DNA of 64,000 nucleotides from assembly GCA_042408195.1 (NCBI GenBank), contig JBHOQL010000094.1, positions 1-64,000 on the forward strand, written 5' to 3'. The stretch comes from SpSt-600 sp042408195. Lineage in GTDB: Bacteria; Chloroflexota; Anaerolineae; SpSt-600. Of this stretch, positions 48,374-57,300 are shown in pieces. The notes beneath the pieces were generated by a model. The model worked only from the letters and a program-made list of their open reading frames with translations. It ran no database searches and was not told where the DNA came from. Position numbers and translations under genes: made by a program. Every line of letters starts with the position of its first letter. Position 1 is the stretch's first letter.

Positions 48374-49734
48374 ATTTTACCCTCCCTTTGTCCCGGATTT
48401 TCTGCCGACGCAACGACGGGTGCTGTTGCTGGCCTTATCAGAAACTCGCGTCGGACCAGGTAAATGAGCAGAGCTATGATAAAGATGTAAATGGTTGATA
48501 GCGCTATGATGGAAAAGAGAATTTGCCAGGCCGGTACTACTACCGAAACAGCGTCCTTCGTCTTAAGGAGGCCATAAACAGCCCATGGCTGCCGACCAAA
48601 CTCGGCGGCCATCCAGCCCAACTGCGAGGAGATCCAAGGCAAGAATATGGAGTAAAGGAGCACTTTGAGGTAGGTGCGGTTTTCAAACCGACGCTTCCCC
48701 ATTAGGAGGCCCCACCAGCTTACCAGCACAAACCACACTCCAAGAAGGACCATAATACGAAAAGGATAGAAGGCCAGAAGAACCGGCGGCCACTCTTCCA
48801 CCGGGAACCGTTCCAGGCCCGGTATAACGCTGTTGGGATTGAAATCTATCAAAAAGCTCAGGAGTTTGGGTATCCGAATATCTAAATAAACCTTACGGTT
48901 GGCCACATCTGGAAAGCCCCAGATAGCAAGGCCGGCTCCAGCGGTGTCTCGGAAGAGCGCTTCATAGGCCGCCAGTTTGGCTGGCTGTGTTTTAGCAACT
49001 TGGACACCATGGAAGTGGCCCGTCACTGGTATGAGCAGGGAAAAGATCGCTGCAACCACCAGGCCGATCTGGAGGCAACGGCGGCCAATTTCCTGATGCT
49101 CTCGGCGCAGTAAATACCACGCACCGATGCAAGCCATGAAGAAACCACCCATGAAGATGGAAGTAATTACCACATGGAAATAGCGTGGGAGAGTAGAAGG
49201 GTTAAAAACCGCTGCCAAGAAGTTGGTCAACTCTGCTCGTCGATTTACTCCTTCCCCAACAAGGCGGTAGGCCACAGGTGTTTGCATCCAAGAGTTAGCG
49301 ACGATGATCCAGAAAGCGGAAAGCGTGGTGGCTATAGCGACCATTAGGGCGGAAAACCAGTAAAATTTCTTAGACACTCGCCTCAGCCCGAAGATCAGTA
49401 CGCCCAGGAAGGTAGATTCGAGGAAAAAGGAGAAGACTCCTTCAGCAGCCAGGGGCGAACCGAATATGTCCCCCACATAACGGGAATAGGTAGACCAGTC
49501 AGTGCCAAACTGGAATTCCAAAGTGATTCCGGTGGCGACACCAGCGGCGAAAATGAGGGCGAGAACGCGGGTCCAAAGCTGGGTCAGGCTCTCCCAGATC
49601 GGTTCGGCTGTCTTCCATCGCTTGTAAGTGATGTAAACAATAATCCATGCCAACCCGATGGAGACAGGTGGGAAGAGATAATGTGCTGCAGCAGAGAGGC
49701 CAAATTTAATTCGTGCCAAAAGGATGGGGTCCAT
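48370..49734 (-). CDS. cydA: Cytochrome bd oxidase subunit I
   Basis: A 454-residue protein. His18 (SAAAHYLFPPVSIG) is the high-spin heme ligand, VQVAKTQPAKLAAYEALF carries the quinol-binding Lys and Glu, and AEFGRQPWAVYG is the family signature. The Q-loop is short (454 residues against about 520 in E. coli), as in many bd oxidases outside the enterobacteria. It follows the selenoprotein-type peroxiredoxin after 53 bases, with a ribosome site (AGGAGG) in the gap. Confidence 0.97.
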   Translation of the reverse strand: MDPILLARIKFGLSAAAHYLFPPVSIGLAWIIVYITYKRWKTAEPIWESLTQLWTRVLALIFAAGVATGITLEFQFGTDWSTYSRYVGDIFGSPLAAEGVFSFFLESTFLGVLIFGLRRVSKKFYWFSALMVAIATTLSAFWIIVANSWMQTPVAYRLVGEGVNRRAELTNFLAAVFNPSTLPRYFHVVITSIFMGGFFMACIGAWYLLRREHQEIGRRCLQIGLVVAAIFSLLIPVTGHFHGVQVAKTQPAKLAAYEALFRDTAGAGLAIWGFPDVANRKVYLDIRIPKLLSFLIDFNPNSVIPGLERFPVEEWPPVLLAFYPFRIMVLLGVWFVLVSWWGLLMGKRRFENRTYLKVLLYSIFLPWISSQLGWMAAEFGRQPWAVYGLLKTKDAVSVVVPAWQILFSIIALSTIYIFIIALLIYLVRREFLIRPATAPVVASAENPGQREGKI

Positions 49735-49787
49735 AATTTACCTCCTTAATTTAAGGTATTCAACGCTTATTCGCTCTGGGAAATCTC

Positions 49788-50384
49788 TTAAGGTTTCCAA
49801 ACTTCCCAGACTTTACCCACCAGATCAGGGCCAGGTTTAAGAGTTGGCTTGCCAGGGAACCAGCAGGCCGGGGTAACCTCAGCCCCCTGCGTTGCCCGAA
49901 CGTGTTGAAGGGCCTGGAGTTCCCGCAGGATTTCGCCTGTATCCCGTCCAACTGGAGCTGGGAGCACGCTGTAGGCCTGGATGATGCCATCTGGATCGAT
50001 TATGAAAAGACCCCGTAGATTTACTTTGGCACTCTCATCGTATACGCCATAGTCCCTTCCGATCTGCCCATCTGGGTCGGAAAGCATCGGGAAGGGGATG
50101 CCGCCTGGAACCATCTTGGAGAGTTCGTTGTCATTCCATGCCTTGTGGGTAAAAACTTTGTCGGTGCTGATAGCGAGGACAACGGTGTTCAGCTCGCGGA
50201 ACTTCTCGTACTCGGCAGCAACTGCTGCCATTTCAGTAGCTCAAACGAAAGTGAAATCGGCTGGATAAAACATCAAAATGACCCACTGGCCCTTGTAATC
50301 AGAAAGGCGCACTGTTTTAAAGGTTCCGTCGGCAAAAGCCTGGGCTTCAAACTCAGGGGCCAATTGACCGATCTTTACGCTCAT
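49788..50384 (-). CDS. Selenocysteine-containing peroxiredoxin (PrxU type); UGA codon 48 read through
   Basis: Read as one frame from ATG 50384 (SD GGAGG just before) to TAA at 49788, the product has 198 residues. It starts MSVKIGQLAPEFEAQAF and continues MFYPADFTFV, then an in-frame TGA at 50241-50243 (codon 48), then ATEMAAVAAEYEKF, VLAISTDKVFTHKAW and FIIDPDGIIQAY. In 2-Cys peroxiredoxins the position after FTFV is the peroxidatic cysteine (PxxxTxxC; here P41, T45, U48). A possible resolving Cys174 lies in VTPACWFPG. A SECIS-like hairpin follows the UGA. Without recoding, translation would stop before the active site, yet the downstream frame is fully conserved. It probably reduces peroxides alongside cytochrome bd. 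Confidence 0.88.
50209..50243 (-). promoter_or_regulatory. Bacterial SECIS-like element after the UGA codon
   Basis: Eleven bases after UGA the mRNA has GGCAGC, loop AGUU, GCUGCC: a perfect 6-bp stem (50214-50229). A lower stem UACU/AGUA (50235-50238 with 50209-50212) surrounds a GAAA bulge. The apical loop holds G then U, as in the SelB-contacting loop of E. coli fdhF, at nearly the same distance from UGA. Confidence 0.75.
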
Positions 50385-50474
50385 GGCTACCTCCTTAAGC
50401 TTTTCGCTGGCTACTACTCCCTTGGTCTCCGAACGAAGGCCAGGACGCAGCTATAATGTTACTCTTTTTGTATC

Positions 50475-50503
50475 ATTATAACATGTCAATACAATCTTGT
50501 CAA
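50475..50503 (-). promoter_or_regulatory. Consensus promoter of the peroxiredoxin-cydAB unit, with PerR-box-like overlap
   Basis: Minus-strand TTGACA (50498-50503), 17 bases, TATAAT (50475-50480): a full consensus promoter, about 90 bases before the ATG. TTATAATGATACAAA at the -10 matches the PerR-box TTATAATnATTATAA at 11 of 14 defined bases, so peroxide-responsive control is possible. The 196 bases from 50504 to the next gene hold nothing recognised. Confidence 0.8.
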
Positions 50504-50699
50504 GTTTTCTTCTTCAGGAATTGCACCCGGGATTGCTGCGGGTGATCATGGCTGGCTTTCAGCCGCTCTTTTCTTTCTCGATTTTGCCCACCTCCTGAGC
50601 TTTAGGTCCGCCATTGGCGAAAGCTCAAGATGGCCGTCGGCTCTTGAAGGGGTTGCAATACTTTTGGGTTTGTGCTAAATCTTCTTTAGAAGAGAAGCC

Positions 50700-51242
50700 A
50701 TGGGGAAAAAGATCTGCCTTTTTGTCAGCTCCAGTCGCGAGCTAGAGGTAGAAAGGGAGATAATTGGACAGGTAGTGGCGGAATTGCCCATATCCAGGGG
50801 GTGGGAAATCCGCCACACCGCCCACGGAGGAGAAACCCTCGCTTCCCTGAGGGAAGCCATTGAGAGGGCTGATCTTTACCTCATTATTTTGGGCCAGGAC
50901 GCATCGGCTCCCATCGGGTTGGAATGGGAGTTCGCCCAGAGGTTGAAAAAGCCCACGTTGGCTTACCGGAAAGAGGTAAGTTATAGCCCTTCGGCCCAAT
51001 ATTTCCTGAGGATAAGTAAATTTGAGTGGAAGGTCTTTAAGGAAGCTGAAGAGTTGCGGAAAATTCTGGCAAAGGCCCTCGCTCAAGAATTACTGGACCT
51101 AAAAAACCGCTATGGCCTTTTTCCTGAAGATGTGGAAAAGCTCGTCCGGTTCCTGGAAGATATGGAAAAGGAGGAGGAGAAAGAGGGGTTTCCCTTTAAA
51201 GGTCGCGGGGCGGGAGAAAGTGGGATCATCCTTGGACGCTAA
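50700..51242 (+). CDS. TIR-like / DUF4062-like protein
   Basis: A 180-residue protein. MGKKICLFVSSSRELEVEREII and ADLYLIILGQDASAPIGLEWEFAQRLKKPTLAY follow the DUF4062 / TIR-like Rossmann pattern (strand, SS-x-LxxERE helix, then LGxxxS...EWEFA). The C-terminal 70 residues are a charged helical tail. DUF4062 domains are found in proteins resembling stress or defence sensors; this one lacks the usual attached NTPase. The ribosome site is weak. The end overlaps the next gene tail-to-tail by 17 bases. Confidence 0.6.
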   Translation: MGKKICLFVSSSRELEVEREIIGQVVAELPISRGWEIRHTAHGGETLASLREAIERADLYLIILGQDASAPIGLEWEFAQRLKKPTLAYRKEVSYSPSAQYFLRISKFEWKVFKEAEELRKILAKALAQELLDLKNRYGLFPEDVEKLVRFLEDMEKEEEKEGFPFKGRGAGESGIILGR

Positions 51243-52140
51243 GGTTCTGCAGGGCTTCAAGGACTGCTCCAGCTACATCGGTTATAGCTTGGCAGTGAGA
51301 AAAAAACGAGGCTGCTGGTCCAACAGCTAAAAGAGGGACGGGGTTTACAGTGTGAATTTTGACAGAATCATCTTCAATGTTGCCGTGGTCGCTGGTGAGT
51401 ATGAGGGTAAAGGAATGAGTTTTTGATTCCAGCGCTCCTGAAAGGAAGCGGTCAAAAAGATTTAAGGTCTCCTCTACACTCCACGGTAGCTTCCGGTGCC
51501 CGGCCAAGTCTAGAAGGAAAGTTTCAAAGAGCACCAGGTCATATTCCTCCGCAAGGCGAGCGAGGTTGCGTCCGGCTTCCTCAGGCTCTATTTTTTCTAT
51601 ACCCGGGATCTTGAGGTAATTCACTATGTATTCGTGGATTATATCCCAGTAAACGGCTCTGCCGGCCTTAAGATCTTCCAGGGTCCGAAAGGGTATCCCA
51701 GCGGAGATGGTCAGCCAGCTCGTGGCGGAGTGGGGCCTTTTGCCGCTTTCCACGAGTTCAAAGTAAACGGGGGTATAAGCGTTGGCGAAGGTGACTCTAA
51801 ACCCCAGTTCTTTGGCTTTTTTCAGGAAATTATGCTCCTGTAGGAGCTCCACCAATGAGCCAGTAGGCCAGGCATGCAAGTGGGCGTTGACCAGGGCCGG
51901 AGCGTTTATTCCGGTGAATAAAGCCGTCTGGCCTGTGGCTGATTGGGGAATCCCTTCGACCCCAAGTTGTGCATCGAGAGCCTTAAGCACTAAATTATCC
52001 CTTTGTTGCACCCTCTCCAGGGTCAGTGGTCCACCAAGCAGGCTCCTAAGGAAAGGGGTGGAAGCTCTGGAAAACGGATTGTGTTCACCGGCGGGACCGA
52101 GGCCGAGGCCATCTGCGAATATAAATAGGATTTTGCCCAT
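51226..52140 (-). CDS. Alkaline phosphatase superfamily metalloenzyme (phosphoglycerate mutase/phosphopentomutase-like)
   Basis: A 304-residue protein: MGKILFIFADGLGLGP (first metal Asp), SATGQTALFTGINAPAL (nucleophile region), LTSDHGNIED (metal ligands) and HTVNPVPLLAVGP, the core order of iPGM/phosphopentomutase/archaeal aPGM enzymes. It is too short for a full iPGM (about 510) and lacks its insertion domain; it might be a phosphatase or mutase on a nucleoside or sugar phosphate. The ATG overlaps the upstream gene's stop (TGATG), tying it to the adenosine-specific kinase. Confidence 0.78.
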   Translation of the reverse strand: MGKILFIFADGLGLGPAGEHNPFSRASTPFLRSLLGGPLTLERVQQRDNLVLKALDAQLGVEGIPQSATGQTALFTGINAPALVNAHLHAWPTGSLVELLQEHNFLKKAKELGFRVTFANAYTPVYFELVESGKRPHSATSWLTISAGIPFRTLEDLKAGRAVYWDIIHEYIVNYLKIPGIEKIEPEEAGRNLARLAEEYDLVLFETFLLDLAGHRKLPWSVEETLNLFDRFLSGALESKTHSFTLILTSDHGNIEDDSVKIHTVNPVPLLAVGPAASFFSHCQAITDVAGAVLEALQNLSVQG

Positions 52141-52625
52141 CAGAACTTGTAGCCTATACGGCGCAGGAAAGCTTTGCGTTCTTCTATGTCCTTTTCGGTC
52201 TCAATGCCTTTGCTCTTCATGCCGTCTATGACTCCGAGAATGCCTCGCCCCTGTTCTGTTTCAGCGATGATGACCTCCACATCGTTGGCTGTAGCGCAGA
52301 AAATGCGGCAGACTTCGGGCACGTTCTTTATGGCGTTGAGGACGTTTATCGGGTAAAAACCGGGAGCAAGGCACACAATGAAACTGTGGCCGGCGCCTAA
52401 GGCGAAGGCGTTTTTCTTGGCAAGTTCTATCATCTCTTCATCGGTACCAGCATAGCGGACGAGAGCAGGGCCTGAAGACTCACAGAAGGCTACGCCGAAT
52501 TTTATCCCAGGGACGGTATTGACCATAGCTTCGTAGATATCTTCAACCGTTTTTATGAAGTGGCTCATTCCGAGGATTATGTTGACGTTGGCGGGCTTTT
52601 CAATCTTGACCACTTTGAGCTCCAT
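52140..52625 (-). CDS. Adenosine-specific kinase family protein
   Basis: A 161-residue protein: MELKVVKIEKPANVNIILGMSHFIKTVEDIYEA, GIKFGVAFCESSGPALVRYAGTDEEMIELA, GHSFIVCLAPGFYPINVLNAIKNVPEVCRIFCATANDVEVIIAETEQGRGILGVIDG. This is the compact, highly conserved family (PF04008) in which a Pyrobaculum homologue was described as an adenosine-specific kinase. It is mostly found in archaea and thermophilic bacteria. The GTG at 52631 lies in the GGAGG site, so ATG 52625 is the start. Confidence 0.88.
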   Translation of the reverse strand: MELKVVKIEKPANVNIILGMSHFIKTVEDIYEAMVNTVPGIKFGVAFCESSGPALVRYAGTDEEMIELAKKNAFALGAGHSFIVCLAPGFYPINVLNAIKNVPEVCRIFCATANDVEVIIAETEQGRGILGVIDGMKSKGIETEKDIEERKAFLRRIGYKF

Positions 52626-52635
52626 AAGCACCTCC

Positions 52636-54267
52636 TCAAAGGCGATCGGTTTCCTCGGAGCCCCATATCAGGGCCTTGGTTTCAGCCCGGAAAGCTTCCT
52701 GGAAAGAGGCATAGAATTCCGGGGTCCCGTAATCCCTGACCCTTATTGGGACGGGGATGGGAACAGCATGCCCCAGGATCAAGGCTTGCTGGCGGGTCTC
52801 AAGCCTGGCGAGCACCTCCCTGAGCGCGTTGGCTCCTGGGATCCCACTTAAGACGGCCTTTATGTCGGCCTCGTTGTCCAGAAGGCAGGTTATGCGGGTA
52901 GCGATCTGGCTCATCACTTCCTCGTCTATAACGCTCGGGCGCTGATCTACTATCAGAAGAGTTACGTTGTATTTGCGCATTTCTCGAGCAATGATTCCAA
53001 ATATGGTATGACGGGCTACTGCAGGGTCAAGAAATTTGTGAGCTTCCTCTATAACGATGACAAGTTGCGGGGGTTCAGGCCCAAAACCTCCCAGAGCGCT
53101 CTCCTTCATCCGGACGAATTCCTCATGAATGCGTCTTGTTATGTAATTGGCTACCAGGATGTAAGCTCTGAGGTCGCGCCCGAACCTCCCAAACTCCAGC
53201 ACCACACTCCTGCCGCTTAGGATGTAATCCAACATGACCTTGACCGAGTCTTCTTCGGTTTCGGTACAGAAGAAGGGTAGATCCTGAAGGCGGGATAGTT
53301 TGCGGTGCAAAGCATATATGGCTTGGGCGCTCTGGTGATATCTCGTTACCAATTCGTTTATCTCTTCTTCCGTAAGATTTAAAAGATGTTCCAGCCACTC
53401 TTCACCCCAGCGTCTACGCATGGTGTAAGTGGCCACAATTCCGGCCTCGGTTAAATCCAATATGCTCTGAAGGGTGATCAGATCCTCTGGCTCAATGGAG
53501 CGCCATGGGATGCGCACTACGGCATCAGGCGTTATCCCTCGCCTTCGGGTAGATTCGGGGTCCAAGGTGAAAATGGCAACTTTATCGCCGAAAAGCTGGC
53601 GGAGTCCCTTGACCCTCAGGCCCTCTCCTTCGGCCTCCCAGCCGTATTCGCTGTGCATGTCGAAGACTAAACAGGTAGCTACTTTTTCCCTAAGGATCCC
53701 TGCAAGAAGGAGGCGGGTGAGAAAGGTTTTACCCGTCCCGGACTTACCAAAAATCCCACTGGAGCGCTCAACCAGTTTCCCCATGTCCACTACCAGTCTT
53801 ATCCCTTCCATGTCGATGGGCTCACCGACGTAGAAGAAATGCTTACCAGGTATTCCCTCTTTCCCGAAGACTCTTTCCACATCTTCCTGGAGAGCATAGT
53901 AGACAGGGGAGAAATGTGCGGGTATCGTCCTGGCGGGCTTGGGTTCCCTAACACCTTCCTCCAAGACAAGGTGGACCGAGACATTGAGTTTGCCGAAAAC
54001 CCCCGTCCCGGAAATCACTTCAGAAATGAAGGGATCGGAGATGTCCGGGGGGCTTTTCTCCAGGAAAGGGTTAGTGGTGTCAAGGGAGACATCAGTTATA
54101 ATGCCGAAGAAGCGCCTCTTCTGGCCTTTGATTATAACATACCTTCCAACCGCCACCCCCTCTATCACAGCAGTGGGGTCCAGTTTGACAATCAGACCGC
54201 CGGACAGGGAACCGCCAACTACTATCCCGAGTTTTCTGGATTCCATCAAGAGCTCTTCTTTTTCCAT
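52636..54267 (-). CDS. HerA-like hexameric DNA-translocating ATPase
   Basis: A 543-residue protein from ATG 54267. The N-terminal HAS-barrel (GIVVGGSLSGGLIVKL, VGRYVIIKGQKRRFFGIITD) precedes the RecA-like core with Walker A GKSGTGKTF (about 174-182), VFDMHSEYGWE, Walker B LVIVIEEAHKFLDP, LLIVDQRPSVIDEEVMSQ and ITCLLDNEADIKAV. HerA translocates DNA and usually pairs with NurA nuclease in archaea; bacterial copies may pair with Sir2 or other nucleases in phage defence. No NurA gene is next to it; the genes behind it are the adenosine-specific kinase and a phosphatase-like enzyme. Confidence 0.9.
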   Translation of the reverse strand: MEKEELLMESRKLGIVVGGSLSGGLIVKLDPTAVIEGVAVGRYVIIKGQKRRFFGIITDVSLDTTNPFLEKSPPDISDPFISEVISGTGVFGKLNVSVHLVLEEGVREPKPARTIPAHFSPVYYALQEDVERVFGKEGIPGKHFFYVGEPIDMEGIRLVVDMGKLVERSSGIFGKSGTGKTFLTRLLLAGILREKVATCLVFDMHSEYGWEAEGEGLRVKGLRQLFGDKVAIFTLDPESTRRRGITPDAVVRIPWRSIEPEDLITLQSILDLTEAGIVATYTMRRRWGEEWLEHLLNLTEEEINELVTRYHQSAQAIYALHRKLSRLQDLPFFCTETEEDSVKVMLDYILSGRSVVLEFGRFGRDLRAYILVANYITRRIHEEFVRMKESALGGFGPEPPQLVIVIEEAHKFLDPAVARHTIFGIIAREMRKYNVTLLIVDQRPSVIDEEVMSQIATRITCLLDNEADIKAVLSGIPGANALREVLARLETRQQALILGHAVPIPVPIRVRDYGTPEFYASFQEAFRAETKALIWGSEETDRL

Positions 54268-54290
54268 GTCTCCCTTCCCCACCGTTCAAA

Positions 54291-54319
54291 AGTATAACAC
54301 AGGGGATTGGACGGGGCAA
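54291..54319 (-). promoter_or_regulatory. Promoter of the herA-adenosine kinase-phosphatase unit
   Basis: Minus-strand TTGCCC (54314-54319), 17 bases, TATACT (54291-54296) preceded by TGT (extended -10). The TSS is just in front of the herA ATG. Confidence 0.65.
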
Positions 54320-54323
54320 CTTC

Positions 54324-57300
54324 TCAGGCCATCATTTCCCCGAGTTCCCGGAGGGCCTTAAGAGCTTCTTTAGGCAAGATTGCGGGTTTCCTACCTACTG
54401 CATAGCAACTCCATATCAGTTGGGCCGTTCTTTCCACGGTTTCCAGGATATTGCAAGCTCGCCGCAGGCTGGTGGCGACTACCACGACTCCATGATTCTG
54501 GAGTAGGCACACAGGGTTCTTTTCCCCCAAGGCCTTCACCACTGCCTCAGCCAGCTCTCTGGTCCCGGGCATTATGAAGGGCACCACTGGCACCTCTTTT
54601 ATGAAGGACGCTTCGGCGGTGATAGGGAGGAAGGGAAGGCGTGCCAAGGCCAGGATAGTGGCGTAAGGGGCATGAGCGTGGACGACTGCTTGCACCCCCG
54701 GACGGGCCTGGTAGATAGCAGTGTGCATGGGCCACTCTGACGATGGGGCAAAGGCTCTTCCATCCAGCACATTGCCCTGAAAGTCTATCCGGACCATCAT
54801 TTCGGGTCTGAGGCTCCCTTTATAAACTTGGCTCGGAGTGATCCAACATTCTTCCCGACCCTCTATCCTCACGCTGAGGTTGCCACCGGTGGCTGTTATG
54901 AGGCCTAGTTGGTATAGCTCGTTTATAGCCTGCACCATTTCTTCACGAGGGTCCACCAACGAAACCGGTGCAGGGATAGGAGCCGCTGTTAGAGGTCTCT
55001 GAACTACGGGAAAATCTATGCCGCCAGTTTCTTCTTTGGCCTGGGTGTAAAGCCGGATGATGTCCTTCTGAATCCGTTGAAGGCTCATGGCCAACCGGAC
55101 GTCCCCGCTGAAGGAAAGCTTCCCGCTCATGGCTGCTTTGGTCCCGCTTATGCGCCCAGAAAGGATCCCATCCAAGGTTTCAGCATCTGCTTTCATTCGG
55201 ACTTCAGCGGGCTCTGGGGGTGTTCCGAGACCGGCTAAGACCTTCCCGTCCCGGAAACCGAGGTAGAACTCCAGCCCTATGTCGCTAAACGTGTAGTGAG
55301 TCGTGACCCTCTTACCGGAAGCAAACTGGGTAAGGGCTTTGTCAGCAGCGGCCATCTCGCAGAAGCGGTAAAGGATGCGTTCCATCTGGGCCTGCACGCC
55401 CACGCTTTCTGGTTTCCTTTCCATGCGCTCCTCCCTCTGCACAGCTCTGAATCTCTGTTCTTGTTGCAGGTCACTGACAGCCGGAGCTGGCCTAGCTGCG
55501 ATAGCTTCCAGCTTTTCCACTTGCCGGCGCGGGCTTGTCCAGGAGAAACCTTCCAGGACTTCAGGGTTTAGGATGTTATGAGGGCGTTCCCCCGCAAGCA
55601 GGCGCCGCAGATCTTCCACCACGATGCGGCTCTGATGGATGGCCACTTCTTCTGTGTTTCCCCCGATATGAGGGGTAGCAATTACATTGGGGAGCATAAG
55701 CAAAGGATGGTTGGAAGGGGGAGGTTCCACAGAGAAGACATCCACAGCAGCCCCCGCCAGATGGCCGTTGCGGAGGGCCTCGGCCAGTGCCTCTTCATCC
55801 ACCAGCGCGGCTCGTGCGGTGTTGATGAGGAAGGCTCCTTTTTTCATTCGGTAAATAGCTTCGCGGTTGATCATCCCCCGAGTCTCGTCTGTAACTGGGG
55901 CGTGGAGGCTAACGATGTCGCTTTCTGCCAAGAGTTTCTCCAAAGGTACGAGCTCCGCATCGTGGAGAGCTGCTTCTTCGGGAAAGATATAGGGGTCATA
56001 GGCCAGCAGGCGCACACCGAAAGGCACGAGGCGTTGGGCCACTTTGCGCCCTATCGCCCCCAGACCTATGAGGCCGACGGTTTTACCCCAGAGTTCACGG
56101 CCCAAAAAGGCTTCAAAGGCCTGGCCCATCCGGGCCATATCGCCAGCCTCGCCACCAGGTTCTCGGAGGAAACGATCAGCAGGTATAAGCTTGCGCAGCA
56201 GAGCAATCATGAAGGCTACCGTTAAGTCTGCCACCGCATCGGCATTGCGGCCAGGAGCGTAAAGCACGGGAATCCCCATGGCCGTGCAAGCTTCCACATC
56301 CACGTTTACTGCCCGACCGCGGCACGAGACCACCACTCGAAGCTCAGGCAATTGCTTGAGGGCTTCCAAATCCACTATATCCACTTCGGTTATAAAAATT
56401 TGCACGCCTCTGAGGGCTTCCACTAGATCGTCTCCCGTGAGCACCTGCAGGGTCTCCCGGTAACAAGCATATCTAACGTCTCCCAGCTGGCCCAGCTCAG
56501 CGAGACTTCTCTCATCCATCTGCGCCGTCACAAGGATTCTGGGGCGGAATGAGGCCGGGGTAAAGGCTCTAACTTTGACGGGTTCAGCGATGTTCTGGAG
56601 GATCAGATCTGCAGCCAGGCTGTGGGCCCTTACCAGATCTGCGAGGTATTTGCACCACTCCGAATAGAGACTTCCGTAGGTTTCACAAATGCCCTCCTCC
56701 GGGTGGACGATCGCAGTGTGAGAAAGCCTTTCCACTCCTTCCTTGAGATCTTTGAAAACACCGGCTCCAACGCCGGCACAAATGGCTGCCCCGAGGGCTG
56801 TGGCATCGGGAATTTCGGATATTTCTACTGGCCGGCCCAGGACATTGGCAACTAGCCGGTTCCAGAAGGGGCTCCGGGTCATCCCTCCGGTCATCGCTAT
56901 ACGGGAAGGTTCCCCTATTAGGGAAGCAATCTGCTCAACATTGGCCTTGATGGCGAAAGCCATTCCTTCCAGGATCGCCCTACACAGGGCAGGCCTGGGG
57001 GCTTCTCCCAGGAAGTGGGAAAGGGTTATGGTTCCGACGGGGAAGGCCATGGCCCGTGCATTGAAAATTTGACCGCCGAAGGAAGAGATAACACCACCTG
57101 CTCCGGGACGAGCTTGACTGGCTTCGGCCATGAAGCGGGCAGGAGGACACGGCGAATGGGGGAAGATGGTCTGGGCGAACCAGGCCATGGATTCACCCAT
57201 AGGCCCGGCCCCGCTTTCGACAACCCAGCAATCGGGAAGGATGTGCAGCCCTGTCCATAGCCGCCCTTCTGAGTCCAAAAATGGTCTTTCGGCCACGCCT

